From Thiobacillus sp. (lineage in GTDB: Bacteria; Pseudomonadota; Gammaproteobacteria; Burkholderiales; Thiobacillaceae), in the NCBI GenBank assembly GCA_024235835.1, contig JACKLQ010000003.1, positions 186,001-250,000 of the forward strand: a stretch of DNA of 64,000 bases, written 5' to 3'. The notes below the pieces were generated by a model. The model worked only from the letters and a program-made list of their open reading frames with translations. It searched no databases and was not told the origin of the DNA. Below are positions 27,242 to 37,738 of the stretch, in pieces. The position numbers and the translations under genes were made by a program. Each line of letters begins with the position of its first letter. Positions within the stretch are counted from its first letter, which is position 1.

Positions 27242-27598
27242 TTATATCCGCGAGCCCCGCTCGACGATGATGCCCAGCTCCTTCACCCCCCGCAGGATGG
27301 CAAGCTTGCGCACCGCCACCCGCACCCAGGGGGCGCCGAATTCCCGGCGCACGATGTCGGCGATGAGCTCCCCCAGGGTTTCCACCAGGCGGATGTCCCG
27401 CTCCCCCACCACTTCCTGGATGCGGGCGGCCACCTTGCCGTAGTCGATGGTGTCGGCCACGTCGTCGGTGTGGCCGGCCTTGTGGTCGTAGAGGCCGATC
27501 TCCAGGTCCAGCATGACGGGCTGGGGCGCTTTGCGCTCCCATTCGTACAGCCCGATAATCAGTTCGAGACGAAAGTCCCGCAGAAACAAGATATCCAT
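27242..27598 (-). CDS. folB: Dihydroneopterin aldolase
   Basis: Folate-pathway aldolase/epimerase converting dihydroneopterin to 6-hydroxymethyl-dihydropterin. The 118 residues begin MDILFLRDFRLELIIGLYEWER, with the substrate-binding segment TIDYGKVAARI and the VETLGELIADIV helix with its conserved glutamate. The start at 27598 is preferred to an upstream in-frame start because the family begins here. It is divergent from plsY across 43 bp. Confidence 0.94.
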   Translation of the reverse strand: MDILFLRDFRLELIIGLYEWERKAPQPVMLDLEIGLYDHKAGHTDDVADTIDYGKVAARIQEVVGERDIRLVETLGELIADIVRREFGAPWVRVAVRKLAILRGVKELGIIVERGSRI

Positions 27599-27641
27599 AT
27601 TCCGCCAACCGGCCCGTGCAAAGGCTCGGGATTTTACGCAA

Positions 27642-28268
27642 ATGACTGAATCTACGCCCCTTTTGATCATTGCCTGTGTGCTGGCCTACCTGCTGGGCTC
27701 CATTTCCTTCGCCATCCTGGTAGCCAAGGCCTACGGTCTGCCGGACCCCCGCAGCCACGGCTCCGGCAACCCGGGTGCCACGAACATGCTGCGCACGGGG
27801 AGGAAATCCGCCGCCGCCCTCACCCTCATCGGCGACGCCTTCAAGGGCGCCGTGGCGGTCTGGCTGGCCCAGTGGGCCACGGCACAGTACGGCCTTCCGG
27901 TCTACACGCCCTACCTGGCGGCCCTGGCCGCCTTCCTGGGCCACCTGTTTCCGGTGTTCTTCGGCTTCAAGGGCGGAAAAGGGGTGGCCACGGCCCTGGG
28001 AGTGCTCATCGCCCTGGACCTGCGCCTGGGGGGACTGTGCATCCTGACCTGGGTGGCGGTGTTCGCCATCACCCGGGTTTCTTCCCTCTCCGCCCTGGTG
28101 GCCGCAACGCTGGCGCCAGTCTATGGCTATTATTTATTAGGGCATGGTCCGGAGACGCGGTTCCTGGCCGGCATTCTGGCCACTCTGTCCCTGCTGGTAT
28201 TGGCAAGGCACCACAGCAATATCCGGAAACTGATCTCCGGCGAGGAAAAGGCCTTCAAGAAGCGCTGA
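27642..28268 (+). CDS. plsY: Acyl-phosphate:glycerol-3-phosphate acyltransferase PlsY
   Basis: Membrane acyltransferase for the first step of phospholipid synthesis with PlsX. The 208-residue protein has about five transmembrane helices. Signature motifs are SHGSGNPGATNMLR and the GHLFPVFFGFKGGKGVATALG segment. The ATG at 27642 begins MTESTPLLIIACVLAYLLGS. The frame is open upstream without homology. Confidence 0.95.
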   Translation: MTESTPLLIIACVLAYLLGSISFAILVAKAYGLPDPRSHGSGNPGATNMLRTGRKSAAALTLIGDAFKGAVAVWLAQWATAQYGLPVYTPYLAALAAFLGHLFPVFFGFKGGKGVATALGVLIALDLRLGGLCILTWVAVFAITRVSSLSALVAATLAPVYGYYLLGHGPETRFLAGILATLSLLVLARHHSNIRKLISGEEKAFKKR

Positions 28269-28351
28269 AATGAAACAGCCTCCCAGTTCACCTTGTTCGC
28301 GCCCCCCGCGATGGGGCAATTCCCCACCGGGGCGGCCCAGCGGAGAAACTG

Positions 28352-29068
28352 ATGTTCGAAAAAACCATCGACTACGCCCGTGACAGTCTCATCGCCGCCT
28401 CCGAAGCGGCGGTGGACAAGGCGGGAGATCGCCTGGGCCAGGTGGTGGAAAACGCCAGCCAGGCCATCGACCAGAAACTGGAACGGATTTCCGAGGAGCT
28501 CCATAGCCAGCGCAGCCTGACCAAGGACGACGTGCGGGAGCTGGTGGACTATGCCGCCGACAAGCTGTCCGTGGTGCTGGACCAGCGCATCGCTGTCATG
28601 CGCCAGGAAATCACGGAGCTGGTGCAGGAGAAGACCGAGTACTTCAAGGCGGAAATCGACGCCTTTTTCATCCAGCGCCAGCAGGATCTGGCCCGTGAAC
28701 GCCGCCGACTGGTCATGAACATCGTCCTGGCCGCCGGCGCGGCCCTGGCAGTGGGAGCCATCTCCCTGTTCTACAAGGGTATCCCCGAATGGGACCTGCT
28801 CACCGTGTTCCGCGTGGTGCTGGCGGCCCTGGCGGGAGGCTACGGCGTATGGCTGGCGGTGAGCATGCTGCGTCGCTGGACCATGATGTCCGAACACCGC
28901 AAGGACATGTTCTTCGTGGCTGCCCGCTATTGGGGCTGGCTGCAGCCCACCAGCGTGTTCTCGGCCCTGCTGGTGCTGGCCATGCTGGTCGTGCTGAGCC
29001 TGGCCCTGGCCTTCCCCAACGAGGTCATGCGCCTCATCGGCCAGCCCATCCTCCGACCCGGGGGCTGA
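28352..29068 (+). CDS. Membrane protein with long amphipathic N-terminal region, unknown function
   Basis: I do not recognise the family. The 238 residues comprise a charged helical region of about 130 residues (coiled coil, SEAAVDKAGDRLGQVVENASQAIDQKLERI) followed by three hydrophobic segments (about 132-152, 157-178, 205-228). It resembles phage-holin/YqjD-like ElaB-type membrane-associated proteins only in layout. It sits between plsY and tsaD, which converge on it. Confidence 0.75.
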   Translation: MFEKTIDYARDSLIAASEAAVDKAGDRLGQVVENASQAIDQKLERISEELHSQRSLTKDDVRELVDYAADKLSVVLDQRIAVMRQEITELVQEKTEYFKAEIDAFFIQRQQDLARERRRLVMNIVLAAGAALAVGAISLFYKGIPEWDLLTVFRVVLAALAGGYGVWLAVSMLRRWTMMSEHRKDMFFVAARYWGWLQPTSVFSALLVLAMLVVLSLALAFPNEVMRLIGQPILRPGG

Positions 29069-29084
29069 CCGGCCCCACGCAGCA

Positions 29085-30092
29085 TCAGGCAGCCTCCAGA
29101 CTGGCAAGCTCCCAGCGGGGGCGCACACCGAAGCGGCCGTCCGACGGCCTGTCGACCCCCAGGCGCAGGGCCCCGGCGTAGGCGATCATGGCGCCGTTGT
29201 CCGTGCACAGTTCCAGGGGCGGATAGAACACGGCAAAGCCCTTGCGGGCGGCTTCTGCATTCAACCGCTCCCGCAGGGCCCGGTTTGCCCCCACCCCACC
29301 GGCGATGACCAGGCGTTCCAGCCTGCTCTTTTCCAGGGCAGCCAGGCACTTGCCCGCCAGCACGTCCACCACGGCGGCCTGGAAGCCGGCGGCGATGTCC
29401 GCCCGGGCCGCCTCCCCTTCCCGCTTGCTCAGGGTCAGCACGGCGGTCTTGAGGCCGGAGAAGCTGAAGTCCAGGTCCCCCGAGTGCAGCATGGGCCTGG
29501 GCAGCTTGAAGCGGCGGGCATCGCCCGTGTCCGCCAACTTCGAGAGGGCCGGCCCGCCGGGGTAACCCAGGCCCAGCAGTTGGGCGGTCTTGTCGAAGGC
29601 CTCGCCGGCAGCATCGTCCACCGTCTCCCCCAGCAATTCGTAGCGACCCACACCGTCCACCCGCATGAGTTGGGTATGACCACCGGACACCAGCAGGGCG
29701 ATGAAGGGGAAGTCCGGCCGGGGCTCCGCCAGGAGAGGGGAAAGCAGGTGACCTTCCAGGTGGTGCACGCCCACGGCCGGGATGCCCAGGGCAGCCGCCA
29801 GGGCGCAGGCAAAGCCGGCCCCCACCAGCAGGGCCCCCGCCAGGCCGGGGCCCTGGGTATAGGCCACGGCGTCCAGGCCGGACAGTTCCAGATGCGCATC
29901 CGCCATGACCCGCCGTGTCAGGGGGATCACCCGGCGGATGTGGTCCCGGGACGCCAGCTCCGGCACCACGCCGCCATATTCGGCGTGCATGGCCACCTGG
30001 GAATGGACGGCATGGGCCAGCAGGCCCCGCTCCGTGTCGAACAGGGCCAGGCCGGTTTCATCGCAGGAGGATTCGACACCGAGAACGATCAT
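29085..30092 (-). CDS. tsaD: tRNA N6-adenosine threonylcarbamoyltransferase
   Basis: Catalytic ASKHA-fold subunit of the t6A37 tRNA-modification complex with TsaB, TsaE and TsaC. The 335 residues begin MIVLGVESSCDETGLALFD. The metal-binding HLEGH motif (near 110) and PFIALLVSGGHTQL are present. It is divergent from rpsU, the usual position in proteobacteria. Confidence 0.97.
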   Translation of the reverse strand: MIVLGVESSCDETGLALFDTERGLLAHAVHSQVAMHAEYGGVVPELASRDHIRRVIPLTRRVMADAHLELSGLDAVAYTQGPGLAGALLVGAGFACALAAALGIPAVGVHHLEGHLLSPLLAEPRPDFPFIALLVSGGHTQLMRVDGVGRYELLGETVDDAAGEAFDKTAQLLGLGYPGGPALSKLADTGDARRFKLPRPMLHSGDLDFSFSGLKTAVLTLSKREGEAARADIAAGFQAAVVDVLAGKCLAALEKSRLERLVIAGGVGANRALRERLNAEAARKGFAVFYPPLELCTDNGAMIAYAGALRLGVDRPSDGRFGVRPRWELASLEAA

Positions 30093-30125
30093 GGCTACAA
30101 ATCAGTGGAAAGAATGGCGATTGTA

Positions 30126-30153
30126 TTGAAAGCCATGGAAAGGCTGATATAGA
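30126..30153 (+). promoter_or_regulatory. Probable sigma-70 promoter of rpsU-yqeY-dnaG-rpoD
   Basis: TTGAAA (30126-30131), 16-bp spacer, TATAGA (30148-30153), 52 bp before the rpsU start and in the divergent gap with tsaD. Confidence 0.65.
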
Positions 30154-30205
30154 ATCCGCCTTCTTTAATTTGCTTTTCCAACAGGAAACACGTCAGGAAG
30201 CCGAT

Positions 30206-30418
30206 ATGCCCAGTGTTCGCGTCAAAGAAAACGAGCCCTTCGAAGTTGCCATGCGCCGCTTCAAGCGCACCATCGAAAAGACTGGTCTGTTGACCGAACT
30301 GCGTGCACGTGAGTTCTACGAAAAGCCCACCCAGGAGCGCAAGCGCAAGCTGGCCGCCGCCGTGAAGCGCCAGCACAAGCGCCTGCGCAGCCAGCAACTG
30401 CCCCCCAAGATGTACTGA
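30206..30418 (+). CDS. rpsU: 30S ribosomal protein S21
   Basis: Basic 70-residue protein beginning MPSVRVKENEPFEVAMRRFKRTIEK and ending in a Lys/Arg-rich helix. First gene of the macromolecular-synthesis operon. The frame is open upstream, but the S21 start is unmistakable. Confidence 0.97.
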   Translation: MPSVRVKENEPFEVAMRRFKRTIEKTGLLTELRAREFYEKPTQERKRKLAAAVKRQHKRLRSQQLPPKMY

Positions 30419-30440
30419 TATCCTCACCGGATTTCGCCAT

Positions 30441-30466
30441 CGGGCCTGCCAGTCAGGCCCGTTTTC
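30441..30466 (+). terminator. Intrinsic terminator after rpsU
   Basis: A perfect 8-bp stem CGGGCCTG/CAGGCCCG with loop CCAGT, followed by TTTT. It is probably partial, as in other rpsU-dnaG-rpoD operons, letting rpsU be made in excess over the downstream genes. Confidence 0.85.
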
Positions 30467-30487
30467 ATTTCTGCCCAAGGATCAAAC

Positions 30488-30931
30488 ATGTCGCTGATAA
30501 CCCAGGTCACCGAGGACATGAAAGCCGCCATGCGCGCCAAGGAAGCCGAGCGTCTTGGCACCATCCGCCTGCTGCTGGCCGCCATCAAGCAGAAAGAGAT
30601 CGACGAACGGGTGGAACTGGACGACGCCGGCATCACCGCCGTCATCGAGAAGATGATCAAGCAGCGCAAGGACGCCATCAGCCAGTACCAGGCTGCCAGC
30701 CGCCAGGACCTGGCGGACAAGGAACAGGCCGAAATCAGCGTGCTCACCGGCTACATGCCCCAGCCCTTCAGCGCCGAGGAAATCGCCGCCCTGGTCCAGC
30801 AGGCCAAGGCAGAGACCGGCGCCGCCGGGGCCAAGGACATGGGCAGGATGATGGCCTGGCTCAAGCCCCGTCTGGCCGGCCGGGCGGATATGACCGCCGT
30901 TTCCGGCCTGGTCAAGGCAGCTCTCGGTTAA
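30488..30931 (+). CDS. yqeY: GatB/YqeY domain protein
   Basis: A 147-residue helical protein with the YqeY signature (MKAAMRAKEAERLGTIRLLLAAIKQKEID, and GAKDMGRMMAWLKPRLAGRADM near the end). The family resembles the tRNA-binding tail of GatB, but its role is not settled. It is commonly found between rpsU and dnaG, as here. Confidence 0.93.
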   Translation: MSLITQVTEDMKAAMRAKEAERLGTIRLLLAAIKQKEIDERVELDDAGITAVIEKMIKQRKDAISQYQAASRQDLADKEQAEISVLTGYMPQPFSAEEIAALVQQAKAETGAAGAKDMGRMMAWLKPRLAGRADMTAVSGLVKAALG

Positions 30932-30949
30932 TTCACTAGAATCCTGGGC

Positions 30950-32677
30950 ATGGCCCGGATTCCGGAAGACTTCATCCAGCAGGTGCTCGACCGCACCGAC
31001 ATCGTCGCGGTCATTGAGCGCTACGTCCCCCTGAAGAAGGCGGGCATCAACTACCAGGCCCGCTGTCCTTTCCACAGCGAGAAGTCCCCCTCCTTCACGG
31101 TGAGCCCCACCAAGCAGTTCTACCACTGCTTCGGCTGCGGCGCCCACGGCACGGCCATCAGCTTCCTCATGGAGCATGCCGGCTACGGCTTCATCGACGC
31201 GGTGAAGGAACTGGCCGGCCAGGCGGGCCTGCAGGTGCCCGACGACGGCCACAGTTACGAGGAAGACGGCCAGCGCAGCCGCATCCTGGCCCACCTGGAC
31301 GCCGCCGGCCGCTTCTACCGCCAGGCCCTCAAGAACCACGGCCCGGCGGTGGACTACCTGAAGGGCCGAGGGCTCACCGGCGAGACGGCTGCCCGGTTCG
31401 GTCTGGGCTACGCGCCGGACGACTGGCACGGCCTGAAGCCTGCCGTGGGCGACTACCAGGACGCCACCCTGGAGGAAGCCGGCCTTGTCATCGCCCAGGA
31501 AGGCAAGCGCTACGACCGCTTCCGGGACCGGGTCATGTTCCCCATCCGCAACGAGCGTGGCCAGGTCATCGGCTTCGGCGGCCGGGTCATGGGCAAGGGG
31601 GAACCCAAGTACCTGAACTCGCCGGAAACCCCCGTGTTCCACAAGGGCCGTGAGCTCTACGGCCTGCACGAGCACCGCCGGTCCATACAGCAGGCGGACC
31701 GGGTCATCGTGGTGGAGGGCTACATGGACGTGGTGATGCTGGACCAGCACGGCGTGGACAACGCCGTGGCCACCCTGGGGACCGCCGTCACCGCCGACCA
31801 GGCCGCCCGCCTGTTGCGCCTTGCGGATGAGGTCATCTTCGCCTTCGACGGCGACAACGCAGGGCGCAAGGCCGCCTGGCGTGCCCTGGAAAACAGCCTG
31901 CCCCAGGCCCAGGACGGCAAGCGCCTCAGCTTTCTCTTTCTGCCAGAAGGGGAAGACCCGGACAGCTTCGTGCGGGAGCAGGGTCAGGACGCCTTCCGCC
32001 GGCTATGCGACTCGGCCATGCCCCTGTCCGACTTCCTGTTCAGCGAACTCACCGCCCAGACCGACCTGACCTCCGAGGAAGGCAAGGTTCGCCTGGCCAA
32101 ACTGGCAGAGCCCTATCTGGCCAAGCTGGCCCAGGCTCCCTTGTTGGGACGTGCCCTGCGCCAGCGCCTTGGTGAATTGACCGGGCTTAAGCCGCGAGAG
32201 GAGCGTTTCCAGACCCGTTCGCCAAGGCAGACGGCCCCGGTTGCCTCCCGTTCCCAGGGCAGGAGCCAGGTCCAGGTCTCCCCCTGGCGCCTCCTGCTGC
32301 AAATCTTGCTCCACGACACCAGCCGTGCAGGCCGGGTAGGGGAATTGCCCGAACACCTGGGGGCGGAAGCCCGGGCCCTGGCCAACGTGCTGGCAGTCAT
32401 GAAGGAACACCCGGAATTTTCCACCCGGGACGTGGTGGCCCACTTCAAGGGGCGCCCGGAACAGGCCATCCTGGAAGCGGCTGCAGCAGGGTTGCTTTCC
32501 TGGGGCAATGACTATGATGTGGAGGCGGACTTCCTTGGTGCATTGACGGCGGTCAACCGTGAAGGGGACCGGGCCTTTCTGGGCACCTTCTCCGGCAAGC
32601 GTCCCAGCGACCTGAGCCCGGAGGAAAAGGCCCAGCTGCTGGCCAGCCTGAAAACCCGGAAACCTGGCGGGGACTGA
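30950..32677 (+). CDS. dnaG: DNA primase
   Basis: Replication primase of 575 residues. The N-terminal zinc finger is C-X2-H-X17-C-X2-C (RCPFHSEKSPSF, FYHCFGCGAHG). The Toprim centre has VVEGYMDVVML and FAFDGDNAG. The C-terminal DnaB-interacting domain follows a Pro/Arg linker near residue 420. TAGAAT ends 7 nt before the ATG, so an additional promoter giving a nearly leaderless mRNA is possible. Confidence 0.96.
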   Translation: MARIPEDFIQQVLDRTDIVAVIERYVPLKKAGINYQARCPFHSEKSPSFTVSPTKQFYHCFGCGAHGTAISFLMEHAGYGFIDAVKELAGQAGLQVPDDGHSYEEDGQRSRILAHLDAAGRFYRQALKNHGPAVDYLKGRGLTGETAARFGLGYAPDDWHGLKPAVGDYQDATLEEAGLVIAQEGKRYDRFRDRVMFPIRNERGQVIGFGGRVMGKGEPKYLNSPETPVFHKGRELYGLHEHRRSIQQADRVIVVEGYMDVVMLDQHGVDNAVATLGTAVTADQAARLLRLADEVIFAFDGDNAGRKAAWRALENSLPQAQDGKRLSFLFLPEGEDPDSFVREQGQDAFRRLCDSAMPLSDFLFSELTAQTDLTSEEGKVRLAKLAEPYLAKLAQAPLLGRALRQRLGELTGLKPREERFQTRSPRQTAPVASRSQGRSQVQVSPWRLLLQILLHDTSRAGRVGELPEHLGAEARALANVLAVMKEHPEFSTRDVVAHFKGRPEQAILEAAAAGLLSWGNDYDVEADFLGALTAVNREGDRAFLGTFSGKRPSDLSPEEKAQLLASLKTRKPGGD

Positions 32678-32724
32678 CTTGTCCAACGCGCCCCGGGCCC
32701 CATATAAGGGGCGTTAAGTTCATG

Positions 32725-32730
32725 TATAAT
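32725..32730 (+). promoter_or_regulatory. Possible -10 element before rpoD
   Basis: A consensus TATAAT lies 52 bp before the rpoD start, preceded directly by TG. No good -35 hexamer is seen at 16-18 bp. A CGCCCC/GGGGCG inverted repeat lies just upstream (about 32689-32714). Confidence 0.5.
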
Positions 32731-32782
32731 TGCGCGTTTTACACAGCGCGGCTGCGTACCCACCTGCGGAGAGTCCCAGAGA

Positions 32783-34768
<1,986 letters not shown>

Positions 34769-34785
34769 CCTGATAGGGAGTTTTC

Positions 34786-34865
<80 letters not shown>

Positions 34866-34909
34866 CCACGCGGGTTTCCGGCCTATCCGGTAACCCGGAA
34901 AATCCAAGT

Positions 34910-34926
34910 GTCAACGGATCGTCAAC
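34910..34926 (+). promoter_or_regulatory. Candidate integrase arm-type site, left end
   Basis: GTCAAC-N4-CGTCAAC, 45 bp inside attL. The same bipartite motif in the same orientation occurs near attR (46229-46245). Confidence 0.55.
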
Positions 34927-34948
34927 GCCGTGAGCTTTTGGGTTTTAA

Positions 34949-35060
34949 GTGCCCACCGCCTGCTGGCGAATGTTGCCGAAGGCAATCCCCGTAGGGGACA
35001 AGTCCATCAGCTTCACCGATGGACGCAGCACAGCCACTCGCAGGCGGTGGGCACGTTTTT
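34949..35060 (+). other. Structured element A: 14-bp closing stem around three hairpins
   Basis: GTGCCCACCGCCTG (34949-34962) pairs perfectly with 35041-35054. Inside are TTGCC-GAA-GGCAA (34973-34985), directly abutting TCCCC-GTA-GGGGA (34986-34998), and GTCCATC/GATGGAC (35002-35024). GTTTTT follows the closing stem. It may be a structured RNA with terminator or a folded region of the viral single strand (packaging or complementary-strand origin). Function is not shown by the sequence. Confidence 0.75.
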
Positions 35061-35089
35061 CGGCTGTGCCTGATGCTAGAATCCGTTCC

Positions 35090-35341
35090 ATGAGCACCGT
35101 CACCTTTGACACCCTCAAATTCGTCAAGCGTCTAGAAGCCGCCGGCATGGCCGCTCCACAAGCCGAAGCATTCGCCGAAGCATTCGCCGAAGCATTCCGG
35201 GACGCCACGGGCGAAGAACTCGTAACGAAAGATTTCCTCAAGGCGGAAATCGAATCCGCCAAAACCGACTTGGTAAAGTGGATCGCCGGCATGCTCATTG
35301 CTCAGGCTGCCCTGATCGCCGCTCTGGTCAAGCTTCTTTGA
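35090..35341 (+). CDS. DUF1640/CCDC90-like small membrane protein
   Basis: The 83 residues begin MSTVTFDTLKFVKRLEAAGMAAPQAEAF, then a coiled coil, and end in one hydrophobic helix (IAGMLIAQAALIAALVKLL). A 12-bp unit, GCCGAAGCATTC, is repeated three times (35162-35197), giving AEAF repeats. TAGAAT lies 7 bp before the ATG. Family function is unknown. Its place beside the integrase suggests prophage cargo. Confidence 0.8.
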   Translation: MSTVTFDTLKFVKRLEAAGMAAPQAEAFAEAFAEAFRDATGEELVTKDFLKAEIESAKTDLVKWIAGMLIAQAALIAALVKLL

Positions 35342-36338
35342 TCCCCGCCAGGGGATTCAACCTTACCGCCTCCTGCAGGTGATCCGGCGCCAGGTGTGCA
35401 TATCGCATCGTCATGGCCAGGGATGCATGCCCGAGGATTTTCTGTAACACCAGGATATTTCCCCCGTTCATCATGAAGTGACTGGCGAAGGTATGCCGTA
35501 ACACATGGGTTAGCTGCCCCTCCGGCAATTCGATCCCAGCCGCCTTCACCCCATAGCGGAAGGCCGAATAGCAGCCGTAGAAGAAGCGCTCCGCCCTCGG
35601 TGCTTCATCTCCATAGCGTTCCACCAGGTGTGCCCATAAACCCTCGGTCAACTCCACCCCAATGGGCACTGACCGATTCTTTCCGCTCTTCGTCTGTGTG
35701 AAGTGAATCGCCCCGCCTTTCACCTGGCCAGGTCGCAATTCTTCCGCTTCGCTCCACCTGGCGCCGGTGGCCAGACAAACCCGGGCCACCAGGTGAACAT
35801 CCCCTTTCAGCACGTTCAACAGCGTCCCGATCTGCTCCAGGCTCAGAAACGAAAGCTCTCGCTCCGGTGACTTGATACGCCTCATCCCCGCCAAGGGGTT
35901 TTCCCCTTTGAACATCCCCAAGCGCTTCACTTCGTTGAACATGGCGCGCATGTAGGCATGTTCCCGGTTCATCGTCTCCGCCTTGATTCCAATGGCCATT
36001 CGATTCGCTCGATAGATTGCGAACATGTCGGGACCAAACTCTGAGATTGATGGCTCCCCCATTGCCTGGCACATGGCCAGCATTCGGGCCTTCGCATCCT
36101 CCCCCGCCTCCAGGTTCATCCCATGATGGTTGAACCAGGTGAACACCAGCTCGGACACCTTGCGCCTGTCCTTCTGAGCTGGAGCCCACCCCGGGGCCTC
36201 CCTCACCTTGTTCTTCAGCCAGGCCTCATAGGCCAGGGCCTCGGCCTTGGTTGATAGGGTCTTCCTGAACCGTTTCCCGCTGCGCCCCCCGGGCTGGAGA
36301 TCAACAAGCCAGCCCGCTCGGTTCTTCTTGATGCTCAT
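35328..36338 (-). CDS. Tyrosine-type phage integrase
   Basis: Site-specific recombinase of 336 residues. The N-terminal part MSIKKNRAGWLVDLQPGGRSGKRFRK is arm-binding like. The core-binding domain is about 60-160. The catalytic domain shows R in ATGARWSEAEEL, H-X2-R in HVLRHTFASHF, H in LGHASLAMT and the Tyr in MRYAHLAPDHL. The ATG overlaps the upstream gene stop as ATGA. It lies next to attL in the tRNA, its likely target. Most filamentous phages instead use host XerCD. Confidence 0.95.
   Translation of the reverse strand: MSIKKNRAGWLVDLQPGGRSGKRFRKTLSTKAEALAYEAWLKNKVREAPGWAPAQKDRRKVSELVFTWFNHHGMNLEAGEDAKARMLAMCQAMGEPSISEFGPDMFAIYRANRMAIGIKAETMNREHAYMRAMFNEVKRLGMFKGENPLAGMRRIKSPERELSFLSLEQIGTLLNVLKGDVHLVARVCLATGARWSEAEELRPGQVKGGAIHFTQTKSGKNRSVPIGVELTEGLWAHLVERYGDEAPRAERFFYGCYSAFRYGVKAAGIELPEGQLTHVLRHTFASHFMMNGGNILVLQKILGHASLAMTMRYAHLAPDHLQEAVRLNPLAGIKEA
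35338..35360. terminator. Convergent hairpin between the DUF1640 gene and integrase
   Basis: ATCCCC-GCCA-GGGGAT with partly matching TTG/TCAA flanks, overlapping the two convergent stops. It is related in sequence to the TCCCC/GGGGA hairpins of elements A and B. Confidence 0.5.
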
Positions 36339-36853
36339 TTCAAGGCTATTTTGCCTTCTTTGTACAATGTCTCGAACCGTGATCTTTCTCGAATTCGATG
36401 ATTGGTGCACATCATTATGTTGATTTCCTTGATGTCCTTGCAGGATTCCAGTGGTTGGTACCAGCGTTCAAATAGCTCGTCGGAATTGATCCTATTCTGG
36501 TACTGCACTAGGTGTTGCTGATGGGTCTTTTCTCGGGCTGCTCTTTCCATGGCAGCTTGGCGCTGCATTTCTTCATGGACACCTTTCATTAGCTCCCTTT
36601 CCTTTTGTATTTTTGCTGTTTCCGCCATTTTTCTAATTTCTTGTTGTTGGCGTGCTCTCTCTGCTGGTTTCATGGCTATTTCAGTAATTATTTTCATAAA
36701 AGCCGGGACAACGATTGCGAACATCATCCCGAGAAATACCAATGTCATTACAAGCTGCGCTATCGGTTTGTTCTTTGTCAATTTATGGATGGCTAGTCCT
36801 GTGACTGTGGCCACCGCAACACTTAACACTAAGCTGATAATCAGTTGTTCCAT
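36335..36853 (-). CDS. Phage membrane protein with coiled coil, unknown function
   Basis: The 172 residues show two N-terminal hydrophobic segments (about 3-24 and 32-58), then a Glu/Arg/Gln/Lys-rich coiled coil (about 62-115), and a soluble C-terminus with two cysteines (ESCKDIKEINIMMCTNHRIRERSRF). I do not recognise it. The gene is visibly AT-richer than its neighbours. It is translationally coupled to the integrase. Confidence 0.75.
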   Translation of the reverse strand: MEQLIISLVLSVAVATVTGLAIHKLTKNKPIAQLVMTLVFLGMMFAIVVPAFMKIITEIAMKPAERARQQQEIRKMAETAKIQKERELMKGVHEEMQRQAAMERAAREKTHQQHLVQYQNRINSDELFERWYQPLESCKDIKEINIMMCTNHRIRERSRFETLYKEGKIALK

Positions 36854-36904
36854 GTGCTCACCTCCCCTTTTGAGTTAAAAACCAGCGTTTGAGCACGGCC
36901 GCGG

Positions 36905-37192
36905 CTATGCGGCGTCCCTCCCCGCTTTCCGTAAGTCTCGCTGAATCCGTTCCAGGACCGGCGATGTATGGCCTTCCTTCTCGAAAGTCAGGCCGGACCC
37001 AAGCCAAACCCTGTACTGCGGGAAGGCCTTAATCACGGCATCGATGTGCTCTTCGTTGGCTTTTTGCTTTCCGTGATAGATGTTGTTCCAGGTTGTTGCA
37101 CTGAACCCACACAGCTCCTCCATCTCCTTGAATCGCTTCAAGGGGTTCCTGGTTTCAATGATCTCCAAGAGACGTTTTCTGATTGTTTCCAC
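36905..37192 (-). CDS. Helix-turn-helix phage repressor-like protein
   Basis: The 95 residues contain an HTH region with MEELCGFSATTWNNIYHGKQKANEEHIDAVIKAF, the pattern of lambda-type or YdaS-like regulators. It is transcribed divergently from the replication operon across two 19-bp direct repeats, so it is the likely lysogeny repressor. Confidence 0.8.
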   Translation of the reverse strand: METIRKRLLEIIETRNPLKRFKEMEELCGFSATTWNNIYHGKQKANEEHIDAVIKAFPQYRVWLGSGLTFEKEGHTSPVLERIQRDLRKAGRDAA

Positions 37193-37244
37193 TTGACAGC
37201 CGTATTTTGCTAGGTAATATATGACTTGCTAGGTTATTAATGAC
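37193..37244 (+). promoter_or_regulatory. Rightward phage promoter with two operator repeats
   Basis: TTGACA (37193-37198), 16-bp spacer, TAATAT (37215-37220). The -10 lies inside the first of two abutting direct repeats, TTGCTAGGTAATATATGAC (37207-37225) and TTGCTAGGTTATTAATGAC (37226-37244). Repressor binding here would block transcription of the downstream genes. Confidence 0.75.
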
Positions 37245-37259
37245 GTGTAAAGGCGTGCA

Positions 37260-37484
37260 ATGTTAGACAACATGGACTTTACCCCCCCCGAATCGGGCGC
37301 TCAACAGCCCCCGATTCCGGTCATGCACCGCGATAGGTTCGCGGAGCTGGTGGGTGTATCCGTGGATGTCGTCAATGGCTGGATCAATCGCGGCTACCTC
37401 CCCACCTACGAGGTCGGCAAATACCGCCTCATCAATCTCGCCCTCCTGAACAAGCTCGCCCTGGACAAGGAATTCCGCCTGTGA
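37260..37484 (+). CDS. Excisionase-like / Cro-like HTH protein
   Basis: The 74 residues contain a MerR/AlpA-type winged HTH: FAELVGVSVDVVNGWINRGYLPTYEVGKYRLINLALLNKL. Proteins of this size and position in Pf-type filamentous prophages act as excisionase and antirepressor. That role is inferred here. First gene after the operator region. Confidence 0.75.
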   Translation: MLDNMDFTPPESGAQQPPIPVMHRDRFAELVGVSVDVVNGWINRGYLPTYEVGKYRLINLALLNKLALDKEFRL

Positions 37485-37693
37485 GCCTCGTCCTCACTGA
37501 CTCCCAGTTCGATGCCTGGATCGAATCAAACGGTCTGGTCCCCCAGGGCTATGGCCAATTCGTCGCCTTCCTCCACCAGTGCGACAAAGAGCACCAGGCC
37601 GTGGAAGAAGCCCTGAAACACAAGCTCGCTTCCCCTGACGCCCCCAAGCTCTACTTCGTCCCGGGCCGTGGTCTCCAGGATTGCCCCTTCTGA
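37481..37693 (+). CDS. Small phage protein of unknown function
   Basis: The 70 residues start at GTG, overlapping the previous stop as GTGA. The sequence is soluble with a central helical part (YGQFVAFLHQCDKEHQAVEEALKHKL). It matches no family I can name. Coupled translation makes it likely real. Confidence 0.65.
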   Translation: MSLVLTDSQFDAWIESNGLVPQGYGQFVAFLHQCDKEHQAVEEALKHKLASPDAPKLYFVPGRGLQDCPF

Positions 37694-37738
37694 CCATGTA
37701 CGCCCACCCCCGCCACCTTCCCCCCCACTGGCCTGCCC

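Noticed and set aside
34949..35060. Retron-type or DGR noncoding RNA
   Set aside because: The folded element recalls such RNAs, but no reverse transcriptase is present anywhere in the window. A phage ssDNA or RNA element is more economical.
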